The notes under the pieces: generated by a model
The model's input: the letters and a program-made list of their open reading frames with translations, nothing else
Databases searched by the model: none
Told to the model about the DNA's origin: nothing
From: Amycolatopsis anabasis
GTDB lineage: Bacteria; Actinomycetota; Actinomycetes; Mycobacteriales; Pseudonocardiaceae
Reading direction: 5' to 3'
Assembly: GCF_009765355.1 (NCBI RefSeq)
Contig: NZ_VTHK01000022.1
Coordinates: 93,724 to 157,723, forward strand
DNA length: 64,000 nucleotides
Part shown: in pieces, positions 47,498 to 55,102 of the stretch
Position numbering within the stretch: the first letter of the stretch is position 1
How the letters are laid out: every line of letters begins with the position of its first letter
Translations under genes and position numbers: made by a program

Positions 47498-48210
47498 CTC
47501 TCGCCGTCCCAGGTGCGCGGCAGTGGGGTGGGCACCTCCGGAGCCACCGCGGCGACGATCCGGTCGAGCACCTCGTCGGCATGTCCGACCAGCAGATGCC
47601 CGGCCCCGGCGAGTTCGATCACCCGCGCTCCGGGAAGCACGGCGCACTTCTCGCGCACCCCGTCCGGGCGCAGGAAGTCGTCGAACTCCGGCACCAGCAC
47701 GATCACCGGCTTCCCGGTCGGCGCCCAGGCCGCCAGGTGCTCGGGGGTGCTCCAGCGCATCGGCGGCGCGATCAGCACGAGCCCGGTGACCAGCGGATCG
47801 TGCCCGTAGCGCACGGCGAGATCGGTGCCGAAGGACCAGCCGACCAGCCACACCCCGGGCAGCTCCCGCGCCCGCGCGAACCCCAGCGCGGCGGCCACGT
47901 CGAACCGTTCCGCCTCGGCGCGGCCGAACTCGCCCTCGCTGCGGCCCGCCTCGCTCGCGGCGCCGCGGGTGTTGAAGCGCAGGACCGCGAAGCCGGCCAG
48001 TGCGGGCAGCCGGAAGGCCGCCTTGCGCAGGACGTGCGAATCCATCATCCCGCCGTGGGTGGGCAGCGGGTGCAGCAGGATCACCGTCGCGATCGGGTCG
48101 CGATCGGCGGGCAGCGCGAGCTCGCCGACCAGGCGCAACCCGTCCCCGGTGTGCAGGGTGATCCGCTCGCGCCGCGCCGGGAGCCGGGTGTTCGGTCCGA
48201 TCCGGGTCAC
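47476..48210 (-). CDS. Alpha/beta hydrolase (serine nucleophile, DUF1100-like dienelactone type)
   Basis: A 244-residue hydrolase. It starts TRIGPNTRLPARRERITLHT, has the HPLPTHGGMMDSHVL loop, the oxyanion region LRFNTRGAASEAGRSEGEFG and the nucleophile elbow LVGWSFGTDLAVRY (GxSxG). VIVLVPEFDDFLRPDG carries the acid and AGAGHLLVGHADEVL the His. It resembles small actinobacterial alpha/beta hydrolases with unknown substrate. GTG at 48210 overlaps the stop of the upstream zinc-ribbon-like gene by four bases. Its 3' end overlaps the convergent GNAT by 22 bases. Confidence 0.86.
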   Translation of the reverse strand: MTRIGPNTRLPARRERITLHTGDGLRLVGELALPADRDPIATVILLHPLPTHGGMMDSHVLRKAAFRLPALAGFAVLRFNTRGAASEAGRSEGEFGRAEAERFDVAAALGFARARELPGVWLVGWSFGTDLAVRYGHDPLVTGLVLIAPPMRWSTPEHLAAWAPTGKPVIVLVPEFDDFLRPDGVREKCAVLPGARVIELAGAGHLLVGHADEVLDRIVAAVAPEVPTPLPRTWDGESYEVILR

Positions 48211-48497
48211 CACGGCCGCCGCCTTCCCCGGGCCTCCCAGCAGCCGCGGTGCCAGTGCCGCCGGTCGTCCGCCGACCCCGTCTCGTCCGCGGGCCACGCC
48301 ACCACGTGCGGGATGCCCGGCCGGATCTCGTGGTCGCAGCCGGGGCAGCGGTAGAACTTGGTCGCCTGCGACCCGGGGACGCTGCGCACGATCCAGTCCC
48401 CGTCCGGCCCCGATTCGGCGCGCGCCCAGCCGGTCGCCGCGCCGACCGCGCGCGGCGGTGCGGGCCGGGCGCGCGGCGGGCGGTTGCGTCGGGGCAC
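48207..48497 (-). CDS. Small zinc-ribbon-like protein
   Basis: A 96-residue protein. A basic N-terminal tail (MPRRNRPPRARPAPPRAVGA) is followed by KFYRCPGCDHEIRPGIPHVV (CxxC and later His) and HWHRGCWEARGRRRPW, so a zinc-binding Cys/His knot is plausible. The overall pattern is seen in actinobacterial proteins sometimes annotated as ATP/GTP-binding, for which I see no Walker motif. It overlaps the alpha/beta hydrolase downstream by four bases and is three bases from the AraC stop, so all three genes are likely cotranscribed. Confidence 0.75.
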   Translation of the reverse strand: MPRRNRPPRARPAPPRAVGAATGWARAESGPDGDWIVRSVPGSQATKFYRCPGCDHEIRPGIPHVVAWPADETGSADDRRHWHRGCWEARGRRRPW

Positions 48498-48500
48498 GCG

Positions 48501-49277
48501 TCAACGGTAACCACCGGCGAAGTACTCGCCCGGCGGCATCCCGACCGCGCGCCGGAAGGCGGCGACGAACGCGCTCGGCGAGGAGTAGCCGACCCGGCGG
48601 GCCACCCCGGTCAGCGGGGTCCCGGCCGCGAGCCACGGCAGCGCGGCCCGCAGCCGGACCTGGGTGCGCCAGTGGCCGAAGCCGACCCCGCACTGGGTGA
48701 GGAAGAGCCGGGCGAGCGTGCGTTCGCTCGCCCCGGCCACGCGGCCGAACTCGGCGAGTCCCCGCGGATCCGCCGGATCGGCGAGCAGCGCCTCGGCGAC
48801 CTCGCGCGCCCGCGGGTCCCGCGGCATCGGCACGCTGATCGGCGTGACGTCGACCGGTTCGAGCAGGTCGAACGCGACCGCCTCGGCGCGCGCCCTGGGC
48901 TCCTCGCCGAGATCGTCGGCGGTCAGGTGCCGCAGGAGCTCGCGCAGCAGCGGACCGACCGCGATCAGCCGCGGCTCCGGCCAGCCGACCGGGCACCGGG
49001 CGGGATCGGCGTAGATACCGGACAGCCGCGCGCGCCCGTCGGCGCCGGTGCGGTGCACGGTGCCCGCGGGCAGCCACAGCGCCCGGGTCGGCGGCAGCAC
49101 CCAGTGCGCGTCGCCGACGTTCACCGCGACGATTCCGCGCGAAGCCCAGACGAGCTGGTGGTGGCTTTCGTGGACGTGCCAGGGAAACCAGGTGCCCGCC
49201 GCCAGTTCGAAGTCGCCGAGCACGAGCGCGCCGCTGGCTTCCACCGGCGCGGAGTACACTTGACCGTTTCGCGACAT
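48501..49277 (-). CDS. AraC family regulator with cupin sensor domain
   Basis: A 258-residue regulator. The N-terminal cupin shows VLGDFELAAGTWFPWHVHES and LPPTRALWLPAGTVHRTGAD. The C-terminal half holds the AraC double HTH: FGRVAGASERTLARLFLTQC and the second motif GVARRVGYSSPSAFVAAFRR with the conserved AVGMPPGEYF. The ligand may be a small molecule bound in the cupin. It is the first gene of a leftward set with the zinc-ribbon-like and hydrolase genes; it may regulate them or the divergent methyltransferase. Confidence 0.92.
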   Translation of the reverse strand: MSRNGQVYSAPVEASGALVLGDFELAAGTWFPWHVHESHHQLVWASRGIVAVNVGDAHWVLPPTRALWLPAGTVHRTGADGRARLSGIYADPARCPVGWPEPRLIAVGPLLRELLRHLTADDLGEEPRARAEAVAFDLLEPVDVTPISVPMPRDPRAREVAEALLADPADPRGLAEFGRVAGASERTLARLFLTQCGVGFGHWRTQVRLRAALPWLAAGTPLTGVARRVGYSSPSAFVAAFRRAVGMPPGEYFAGGYR

Positions 49278-49332
49278 CGGTTGACAGCCTAGCGCCTATC
49301 GGACAACCTCCGGCGTCCCTAACGTCGTTCCC

Positions 49333-49905
49333 ATGGCGATGAACTGGCTCCACCGCAAGTGCTGCAGCTCGGCGAAGTGGGCACGTTCGGTCGAGCGGGA
49401 CCTGCTGCCGTGGTCGCTGTCCGGGGTGGAACTGGGCGACCGCGTGCTGGAGATCGGCCCCGGCTACGGCGCGAACCTGCGCGTGCTGGCGGATCGCGTC
49501 GCCAGCCTCACCGCCCTGGAGATCGACGGCGAACTGCTGGCCGGGCTGCGCCGCCGCTACGGCGGCCGCGCCGAGTTCGTGCACGGCGACGGCGCGCGAA
49601 TGCCCTTACCGGACAACGACTTCGATTCGGTCGTGTGCTTCACCATGCTGCACCACGTGCCCACCGCGCGGCAGCAGGACGCGTTGTTCGCCGAAGCGCT
49701 GCGGGTGCTGCGGCCGGGCGGGACGTTCGCCGGGAGCGACGGCGTGCACGGCCTGCTGTTCCGGCTGATCCACCTCGGCGACACCTACAACCCGGTCGCT
49801 CCCGCCACCCTGCCGGACCGCCTGTCCGCCGCCGGGTTCACCGACGTCTCGGTGTCCACTTCGGACGGTTCCCGGCAACGCTGGAGCGCGCGCAAACCCG
49901 CCTAG
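49333..49905 (+). CDS. Class I SAM-dependent methyltransferase
   Basis: A 190-residue methyltransferase. SAM motif I is VLEIGPGYGANLRVLADRV, motif II/III is HGDGARMPLPDNDFDSVVCF and the acceptor region VLRPGGTFAGSDGVHG follows. The N-terminus has WLHRKCCSSAKWARSVERDL with a Cys pair, typical for some actinobacterial members. Substrate unknown. It diverges from the AraC regulator with 55 bases between, which makes AraC control plausible. ATG start at 49333. Confidence 0.9.
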   Translation: MAMNWLHRKCCSSAKWARSVERDLLPWSLSGVELGDRVLEIGPGYGANLRVLADRVASLTALEIDGELLAGLRRRYGGRAEFVHGDGARMPLPDNDFDSVVCFTMLHHVPTARQQDALFAEALRVLRPGGTFAGSDGVHGLLFRLIHLGDTYNPVAPATLPDRLSAAGFTDVSVSTSDGSRQRWSARKPA

Positions 49906-49935
49906 CTCCCACCACGCGCGCGCTCCAGCCTCCCG

Positions 49936-51066
49936 CTACGAGTAGGCGACGACCAGGGGAACCAGTTGTTCGGCGGTGGTGAGCGAACCGTGCTGGCCCA
50001 AGAAGGAGGATTCGAGCGGTTCGGCGCGGCGGCGGAGCAGGCCGAACTCACCGCGTGCCGCGGCCACCACGTCGCCGATCCGCGCGCGGATCCGGTCGCC
50101 GACCGAAGGCCCGAACCACCCCGCCTCGATCGCCTCCTCGCGGCTCGCCACCCAGGCGCGGTCGCCGAGGGTCTCCCGCCACGCGGACAGCACCGTGCTC
50201 GCCGCGCCGTCCACGGTGTACACGTGCCGGGCGCGCACCTCGCCGCCGATCGCGCGCACGCCGCCGAGCAGGCCGGGGGTCGCGTCGACGTCCACGACCG
50301 AATCGGCGACGTGCACCATGCCGTGGTCGGCGACCACGGCGAGCATGCACCCGGGCGGCAGTTCGTCCACAAGGGACTCCACGAGCCGGTCGACCTGCCG
50401 CAGCTGCATCCGCCAGGCGGGCGAACCGGGACCGTACAGATGGCCCAGCATGTCGAGTTGGCTGTGGTAGGCGTAGCAGAGGCTCGGGCTCGCGCGCAGC
50501 GCGTGCAGCGTCGCCGCGGCCAGGTCGCCGAACGCGTACACCCCGGAATACCGGGCGCCGCGCAGCACCGCCCGGGTCAGCGCCGAATCGGCGAATTCCG
50601 CCGAGGACACCACGGTCGTCTCGACGCCCGCCGCGGCGGCGCGGGAGAAGGTGGTCGGCAGCGGCTGGACCTCTTCGGGCCGCAGCCGGTCGCGCAGGTC
50701 GAGGCCGCCGGGATGGCTGCACCAGCGCAGCGCGTTGATCACCCCGGCCCCGGGGACCTCGAAGGTGTACCCGGCCAGGCCGTGCTCCCCGGAGGAAACC
50801 CCGGTGCCGATCGCGGCGAGCCCGGCCGCGGTCGTGGCCGGGTAGCCCACCTGGAGCGAAGAACGGGACAGGGCGTTCAGCACGGGGGCGTCGGAAATGT
50901 GCTCGTTCAGCAGTTCCCAGCCCAGGCCGTCCACGAGCAGCACGCATGCCCGGGACAGCCGGGGGAAGTCCAGCGTGTTCTCGAATCCTTCGACACCGAG
51001 CGCCGCGAGCGCGGCGGGGATGACCTGGCCGAGATGAGGGCGGTCTTGCAACGTTGGCAGATCCAC
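49936..51066 (-). CDS. Alkaline phosphatase family (nucleotide pyrophosphatase/phosphodiesterase-like) protein
   Basis: A 376-residue metal-dependent phosphohydrolase. The first metal Asp is in CVLLVDGLGWELLNEH, the nucleophile Thr in VGYPATTAAGLAAIGTG, and the later metal ligands in YHSQLDMLGHLYGPGSP and VVADHGMVHVAD. These are the order and spacing of the NPP/alkaline phosphatase group. No signal peptide is visible, so it is probably cytoplasmic. The GTG at 51066 is a choice: the longer frame upstream is rich in His and Arg and looks non-coding, and a GAGTGG lies before this start. Confidence 0.82.
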   Translation of the reverse strand: MDLPTLQDRPHLGQVIPAALAALGVEGFENTLDFPRLSRACVLLVDGLGWELLNEHISDAPVLNALSRSSLQVGYPATTAAGLAAIGTGVSSGEHGLAGYTFEVPGAGVINALRWCSHPGGLDLRDRLRPEEVQPLPTTFSRAAAAGVETTVVSSAEFADSALTRAVLRGARYSGVYAFGDLAAATLHALRASPSLCYAYHSQLDMLGHLYGPGSPAWRMQLRQVDRLVESLVDELPPGCMLAVVADHGMVHVADSVVDVDATPGLLGGVRAIGGEVRARHVYTVDGAASTVLSAWRETLGDRAWVASREEAIEAGWFGPSVGDRIRARIGDVVAAARGEFGLLRRRAEPLESSFLGQHGSLTTAEQLVPLVVAYS

Positions 51067-51132
51067 TCGTTCAGCTTGCCACTCGAGCGGAGAATGGTGG
51101 TGCGCAAATGGCGGATGTCGCAAGCTGGTTTC

Positions 51133-51603
51133 ATGACCGGCCCACTCGCGGTGGACGAAACCGGCGACGTCCTGGCGGCCTTCCACGCGGTGGCCGAGGA
51201 CGTCGCGTGCACCGACGCGCCCCTGCCCGCCGCCCTGGTGGCGCTGTGGCACGCCGACCGGCTGTTGCTCGTCTTCAACCGGCAGCGGCGGTGCTGGGAA
51301 CTACCGGGCGGCATGATCGATCCGGGTGAGACGCCGCGGCAGGCGGCGATCCGCGAACTGCGCGAGGAATCCGGGCTCGTGGCGGAAAACCTGGCCTTCG
51401 CCGGGTACGCGCGGTTCGCTCTGGTCGCGCCGCCGCGGACCGAGTACGCCGCCCTCTACACCGGCCGGTCGGCGCCCCGCTCCGGTTTCACCCCGAACGA
51501 CGAGATCGGCGCGGTGTGCTGGTGGGATGGCGTCTCGCCGCTCACCGGGCGCGTCTCGCCGCTCGACCTGGCACTGGCCCGGCTGGCCCGGCCGTCCGGA
51601 TAA
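51133..51603 (+). CDS. NUDIX hydrolase
   Basis: A 156-residue NUDIX enzyme. The NUDIX box is complete: GGMIDPGETPRQAAIRELRE followed by ESGL, with LVALWHADRLLLVFNRQRRC upstream. It would cleave nucleoside diphosphate-X compounds; the substrate is not evident. The ATG at 51133 is used; other possible starts upstream lie before the divergent gene's promoter. The downstream FmdB gene starts at or just after its stop (TAATG), so they are cotranscribed. Confidence 0.88.
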   Translation: MTGPLAVDETGDVLAAFHAVAEDVACTDAPLPAALVALWHADRLLLVFNRQRRCWELPGGMIDPGETPRQAAIRELREESGLVAENLAFAGYARFALVAPPRTEYAALYTGRSAPRSGFTPNDEIGAVCWWDGVSPLTGRVSPLDLALARLARPSG

Positions 51604-51611
51604 TGGGTCCC

Positions 51612-51830
51612 ATGCCGACCTACGCATACCGCTGCCGCGAGTGCACCGAGACCTTCGAGCTGTCCCGGCCGATGAGCGAGTCGAGCGCACCGGCCACCTG
51701 CCCGGCGGGCCACGCGGACACCGTCAAGCTGCTGACCACGGTCGCGCTCACCGGAGCGGCGACGGGCGGCGGCCCGGCGCCCGCGCCGTCCGGCGGCGGT
51801 GGTTGCTGCGGCGGCGGCTGCTGCGGCTAG
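51612..51830 (+). CDS. FmdB-type zinc-ribbon protein
   Basis: A 72-residue small protein with the FmdB_CxxC domain: PTYAYRCRECTETFELSRPM with the CxxC pair, followed by APATCPAGHADTVKL for the second half. The C-terminus is extremely rich in Gly and Cys (SGGGGCCGGGCCG), which may bind metal. Family members are small regulatory or formamidase-linked proteins; the role is unknown. An ATG at 51603 overlaps the NUDIX stop and is an alternative start. The stop shares CTAG with the convergent dehydrogenase gene. Confidence 0.82.
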   Translation: MPTYAYRCRECTETFELSRPMSESSAPATCPAGHADTVKLLTTVALTGAATGGGPAPAPSGGGGCCGGGCCG

Positions 51831-53605
51831 CGGACCGTGTAGTCGTAGAAGCCCTTGCCGGTCTTGCGGCCGAGGCGGCCCGCGGTGACCAGGTGTTCCA
51901 GCAGCGGGGCGGGCGCGAAGCCCTCCTCGCGGAACTCGTTGTACAGCGTGCGCTGGATGGCCAGCGACACGTCCAGCCCGACGACGTCGAGCAGTGCGAA
52001 CGGACCCATCGGCAGGCCGCAGCCGACCTTCATCGCGGTGTCGATGTCCGCGGCCTCCGCGTAGTGCGCCTCGAGCATCTTCACCGCGTCGTTGAGGTAC
52101 GGGAAGAGCAGCGCGTTGACGATGAACCCGGCCCGGTCGGCGCAGCGCACCGGATGCTTGCCGACCGCGCCGCACACCGCGTGCGCCGTCGCGACCACGT
52201 CCGGCGCGGTGGCGATCGTGTGCACGACCTCCACCAGTTTCATCACCGGCGCCGGGTTGAAGAAGTGCAGACCGACCACATCGGACGGTCGGGTGGTGGC
52301 CGCCGCGCATTCGATGACCGGCAGCGAGGACGTCGTGGTGGCCAGGATCGCGCCCGGTTTGACCACCTCGTCCAACGCGGCGAACACGGCCTGCTTGACC
52401 GATAGCTCCTCGGCGACCGCCTCGACCACCAGGTCGACGTCGGCCAGCGCGTCGAACTCGACCGCGGGGGTGATCCGGCCCAGCGCCGCCGAAGCGTCCG
52501 ATTCGGACAGTTTGCCCTTGGCCACGGCCTTGTCCAGGGACTTGCGCACCTTCGCCACCGCGGCGTCCGCCTTCTCCGCCGCGCGGGCGCGCAGGACGAC
52601 CTCGAAACCGCGTTTGGCGAAGACTTCCGCGATACCGGTGGCCATGGTGCCGGTGCCCACCACGCCGACCCGCCGCACCGGGCGCGCGCTCGCGGTGTCC
52701 ACAGTGGATTCCTGGGTGCTGTCCGCGACCACGGTCGGGGAATCCGGCGCGTCGTAGGTGTAGAAACCGCGTCCGGTCTTCCGGCCGAGCAGGCCCGCGG
52801 TGATCATCTGCTTGAGCAGCGGCGCCGGGGCGTGCAACCGGTTGCGGGACTGGTGGTACATCGTGTCGAGGATCTCGTACGCGGTATCCAGGCCGATCAG
52901 GTCGAGCAGCGCGAGCGGCCCCATCGGGTAGCCGCAGCCGAACCGCATCGCCGCGTCCAGGTCCTCCCGGGTGGCGTAGTGCTGCTCGTACATCCGCACG
53001 GCGTGGTTGAGGTAGCCGAACAGCAGGGCGTTCGCGATGAACCCGGCCCGGTCGCCGATCACCACCGGCGTCTTGCCCAGCCGCTCGGCGAAGGCGACGA
53101 CGTCGGCGATCACCTCGGGCTCGGTGACCACCGTGCGCACGATCTCGGTGAGCTTGAGCACCGGCGCCGGGTTGAAGAAGTGCATCCCCACGACCTTGCC
53201 GGGCCGCGCGGTGTGCACGCCGATCTCGGTGATCGACAGGGACGAGGTGTTGGAGGCGAACACCGTGTCCGGCTTGGTGATCTTGTCGAGTTCGGCGAAC
53301 ACCTCGGCCTTGGCGGCCAGGTTCTCCGGGATCGCCTCGATCACGAAGTCCACTTCGGCCAGATCGGCCAGCGCCGTGGTGTAGGTGATCCGTTCGTGCA
53401 GCGCGGCGCGGCCCGCCTCGTCGAGCTTGCCCTTGCTCAGCGCGCGTTCGGTCGAATGCTCGATGTGGCCGCGGCCGCGCCGGGCGCCCTCGTCGTCGAT
53501 CTCGACCGCCACCACCGACAGCCCGCTGCGCGCGAGCACCTCGGCGATCCCGGCACCCATCGTGCCGAGTCCGATGACCCCTACCTTCGCGATGTCCCGC
53601 GCCAC
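51827..53605 (-). CDS. Tandem 3-hydroxyacyl-CoA dehydrogenase (two fused 3-hydroxybutyryl-CoA dehydrogenase modules)
   Basis: A 592-residue NAD-dependent dehydrogenase of beta-oxidation/butyryl-CoA metabolism. Two complete copies are present. The first has VGVIGLGTMGAGIAEVLARS, SNTSSLSITEIG and GMHFFNPAPVLKLTEIV; the second has VGVVGTGTMATGIAEVFAKR, TTTSSLPVIECA and GLHFFNPAPVMKLVEVV. Each half ends in GRKTGRGFYTYD or GRKTGKGFYDYT. No enoyl-CoA hydratase domain is attached, unlike FadB. GGAGG stands six bases before the GTG at 53605. The second NAD motif has Thr for Leu (GTGTMATG), still plausible. Confidence 0.92.
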   Translation of the reverse strand: MARDIAKVGVIGLGTMGAGIAEVLARSGLSVVAVEIDDEGARRGRGHIEHSTERALSKGKLDEAGRAALHERITYTTALADLAEVDFVIEAIPENLAAKAEVFAELDKITKPDTVFASNTSSLSITEIGVHTARPGKVVGMHFFNPAPVLKLTEIVRTVVTEPEVIADVVAFAERLGKTPVVIGDRAGFIANALLFGYLNHAVRMYEQHYATREDLDAAMRFGCGYPMGPLALLDLIGLDTAYEILDTMYHQSRNRLHAPAPLLKQMITAGLLGRKTGRGFYTYDAPDSPTVVADSTQESTVDTASARPVRRVGVVGTGTMATGIAEVFAKRGFEVVLRARAAEKADAAVAKVRKSLDKAVAKGKLSESDASAALGRITPAVEFDALADVDLVVEAVAEELSVKQAVFAALDEVVKPGAILATTTSSLPVIECAAATTRPSDVVGLHFFNPAPVMKLVEVVHTIATAPDVVATAHAVCGAVGKHPVRCADRAGFIVNALLFPYLNDAVKMLEAHYAEAADIDTAMKVGCGLPMGPFALLDVVGLDVSLAIQRTLYNEFREEGFAPAPLLEHLVTAGRLGRKTGKGFYDYTVR

Positions 53606-53945
53606 AACCGGCCTCCGGTGGTTACTCGCTAGTAGTTTCTGCGACTGATAGTGCCACGCGGGACCCGCTCCCACCGAGTCTCCGCCCGACGGAATCGAGT
53701 CAGCACCCGCTTGGGTGAGTGTCAGCCGCCGATGAGGTGAACCTGGCACCCGCAATTCGATCCGCTGCCAAACGGTGATCTTTTCACCTGCGCGACACCG
53801 ATGAGGAATCTACTTTACCGCGTGGAAAGCGCGCGTAACCCGGTGGAAATACACACGGGATTTTATCCGTCGTGACGGCGAAGTCCGGGAAAACCCGAAC
53901 GTTTCCGCGAGGAATCGCCGCACGAGTAGATCAGGAGGAGTTTCC
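53606..53945. other. Non-coding leader/promoter region before the twin small peptides
   Basis: This 340-bp region between the divergent dehydrogenase and peptide genes holds no supported ORF. Its GC content is lower than average near 53800-53900. Small hairpins such as CGGG-AAAA-CCCG and GGTGA-TCTTT-TCACC are visible. It likely contains promoters for both directions. No convincing -10/-35 pair was found by eye. Confidence 0.5.
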
Positions 53946-54011
53946 ATGAGCATCATCGGTCAGCTCGTCGAGGCCGTGTCCGCGCTGCTGCACGCGATCG
54001 GCATCGGCTGA
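53946..54011 (+). CDS. Small amphipathic peptide 1 (21 residues)
   Basis: A very small gene with a strong Shine-Dalgarno (AGGAGGAG at 53935-53942) before the ATG. The peptide begins MSIIGQLVEAV, continues SALLHAIGIG and has no leader. Hydrophobic residues fall at 3, 4, 7, 8, 11, 14, 15 and 18, a clean amphipathic helix. Charges are only one Glu and one His. The C-terminal AIGIG is shared with the next gene. The composition resembles staphylococcal phenol-soluble modulins, but no homology can be shown from sequence alone. It may also be a leaderless bacteriocin or a type I toxin. Confidence 0.75.
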   Translation: MSIIGQLVEAVSALLHAIGIG

Positions 54012-54070
54012 TTCAAGAGTCAGCATTCCAGGCAAGCACGCCACAATTCTTTCGAATGGGAGAGATCTCC

Positions 54071-54145
54071 ATGGGAGAAACCAGCATTCTCGGTTCACTC
54101 GTCGACGCCCTGCTCGCCCTGCTGAAGGCGATCGGCATCGGCTGA
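54071..54145 (+). CDS. Small amphipathic peptide 2 (24 residues)
   Basis: A paralogue of the preceding gene. GGGAGAG precedes the ATG at a normal distance. The peptide starts MGETSILGSLV, continues DALLALLKAIGIG, and shares 14 of 20 aligned residues with peptide 1 (pattern S-I-x-G-x-L-V-x-A). A longer acidic N-terminus and one Lys change the charge. The two end with the same DNA (GATCGGCATCGGCTGA), so they arose by duplication. The hairpin at 54239-54259 probably ends their shared message, 94 bases after the stop. Confidence 0.75.
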   Translation: MGETSILGSLVDALLALLKAIGIG

Positions 54146-54206
54146 ACCAGGCCACCACCGCCGCGCCGTGGGAGGCCCTCACCCACGGCGCGGCCCTGGT
54201 TCCCTG

Positions 54207-54412
54207 TGCCCCCAATGCGGCATTCGTAACGTTCAACGCCCCCAATGCCGCATTGGGGGATTTCGGTACCGGGTGGGCGCACTTCGTCGGCGAAATGCGA
54301 AGTGCTTGCGCACGCAACCAGGGCACTCTTCCCCCAAAGTGCCGCCTCCCCGGCAAGCCGCGCCCCCAATGCGGCATTCGGTACCCTCAACGCCCCCAAT
54401 GCCACATTGGAG
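54207..54412. repeat. Two 53-bp direct repeats with internal palindromes
   Basis: Copy 1 (54207-54259) and copy 2 (54361-54412) share TGCCCCCAATGCGGCATTCG-like starts and CAACGCCCCCAATGC-like ends. Each contains CCCCCAATGC facing GCATTGGGG or a mutated version. They are separated by 101 bases and lie between the peptide genes and dhaM. No ORF fits them. Confidence 0.7.
54239..54259 (+). terminator. Terminator hairpin downstream of the twin peptide genes
   Basis: Ten-base arms CCCCCAATGC (54239-54248) and GCATTGGGGG (54250-54259) pair around a single C, followed by ATTTC. It is part of the repeat at 54207-54259 and is the likely end of the peptide transcript. Confidence 0.6.
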
Positions 54413-54418
54413 AACTCG

Positions 54419-55102
54419 TTACTCGTCGAAGTCGCGCTCCACCAGGGATTTCACCCGGTCCAGGGCTTCGGCGGCCTGGTCGCCGCGGGCCCGGATCTCG
54501 ATGCGGTCACCCTGGCGGGCGCCGAGCGACATCAGCGCCAGCACGCTGTGCGCGTCGGCCTCCTGGTCACCGAGTTTCACGCTGACGTCCGCCGCCAGCC
54601 CGGCCAGGCTCCGGGCGAGCAGTGCGGCGGGCCGGGCGTGCAGGCCGACGTCGTTGGTCAGGGTGAGTTCCAGGCTGCGCACGCCTGCCGGCGGTTCCGG
54701 ATCGGCCGAGGTGTCCAGATCGGGTGGCGCGCCCGCCTTCGCGGCCGCGGCGAGCACCGCCATCCGGTCGCCGCCGCCCTGCGCCGCGACCGCGGCGGCC
54801 ACCGCGCCCTCGACGAACGGCGCGTCCGCGACCACCGCCGCCTCCGGATCGGCCAGCGATTCGACCGCCAGCTCCGCGGTCATCTGCGCACTGCCCAGGT
54901 CGTAGAGCAGCACCACCCCGGCGCCGGAGTCCGCGCGCTGCACGGCGGCGACCACGGCGTCGTAGTCGGTGCCGAGCCCGCCCTCGGGCAGCCCGCCCGC
55001 CGGGACCACGGAAACCTCCGGCGCCATCTGGGTGGCGAGCTCGGCCAAGCCTTCGGCGAGTTTCGCGCTGTGCGAGACGAGGACCAGGCTCACCTTGCTC
55101 AC
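54419..55102 (-). CDS. dhaM: DhaM phosphoryl carrier with fused HPr domain
   Basis: Phosphoryl donor of the PEP-dependent dihydroxyacetone kinase. The 227-residue protein has an N-terminal EIIA-Man-like domain (VSLVLVSHSAKLAEGLAELA, His near residue 10; VVLLYDLGSAQMTAELAVES) and a C-terminal HPr domain (LTNDVGLHARPAALLARS, the phosphorylated His; ADAHSVLALMSLGARQGD). No EI domain is attached. The GTG at 55102 overlaps the dhaL stop by four bases. It is the last gene of dhaKLM. Confidence 0.93.
   Translation of the reverse strand: MSKVSLVLVSHSAKLAEGLAELATQMAPEVSVVPAGGLPEGGLGTDYDAVVAAVQRADSGAGVVLLYDLGSAQMTAELAVESLADPEAAVVADAPFVEGAVAAAVAAQGGGDRMAVLAAAAKAGAPPDLDTSADPEPPAGVRSLELTLTNDVGLHARPAALLARSLAGLAADVSVKLGDQEADAHSVLALMSLGARQGDRIEIRARGDQAAEALDRVKSLVERDFDE

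Noticed and set aside
53750..53930. Riboswitch upstream of the small peptide genes
   Set aside because: Only minor hairpins are visible, and no conserved riboswitch core motif was found by eye; a covariance-model search would be needed to change this.
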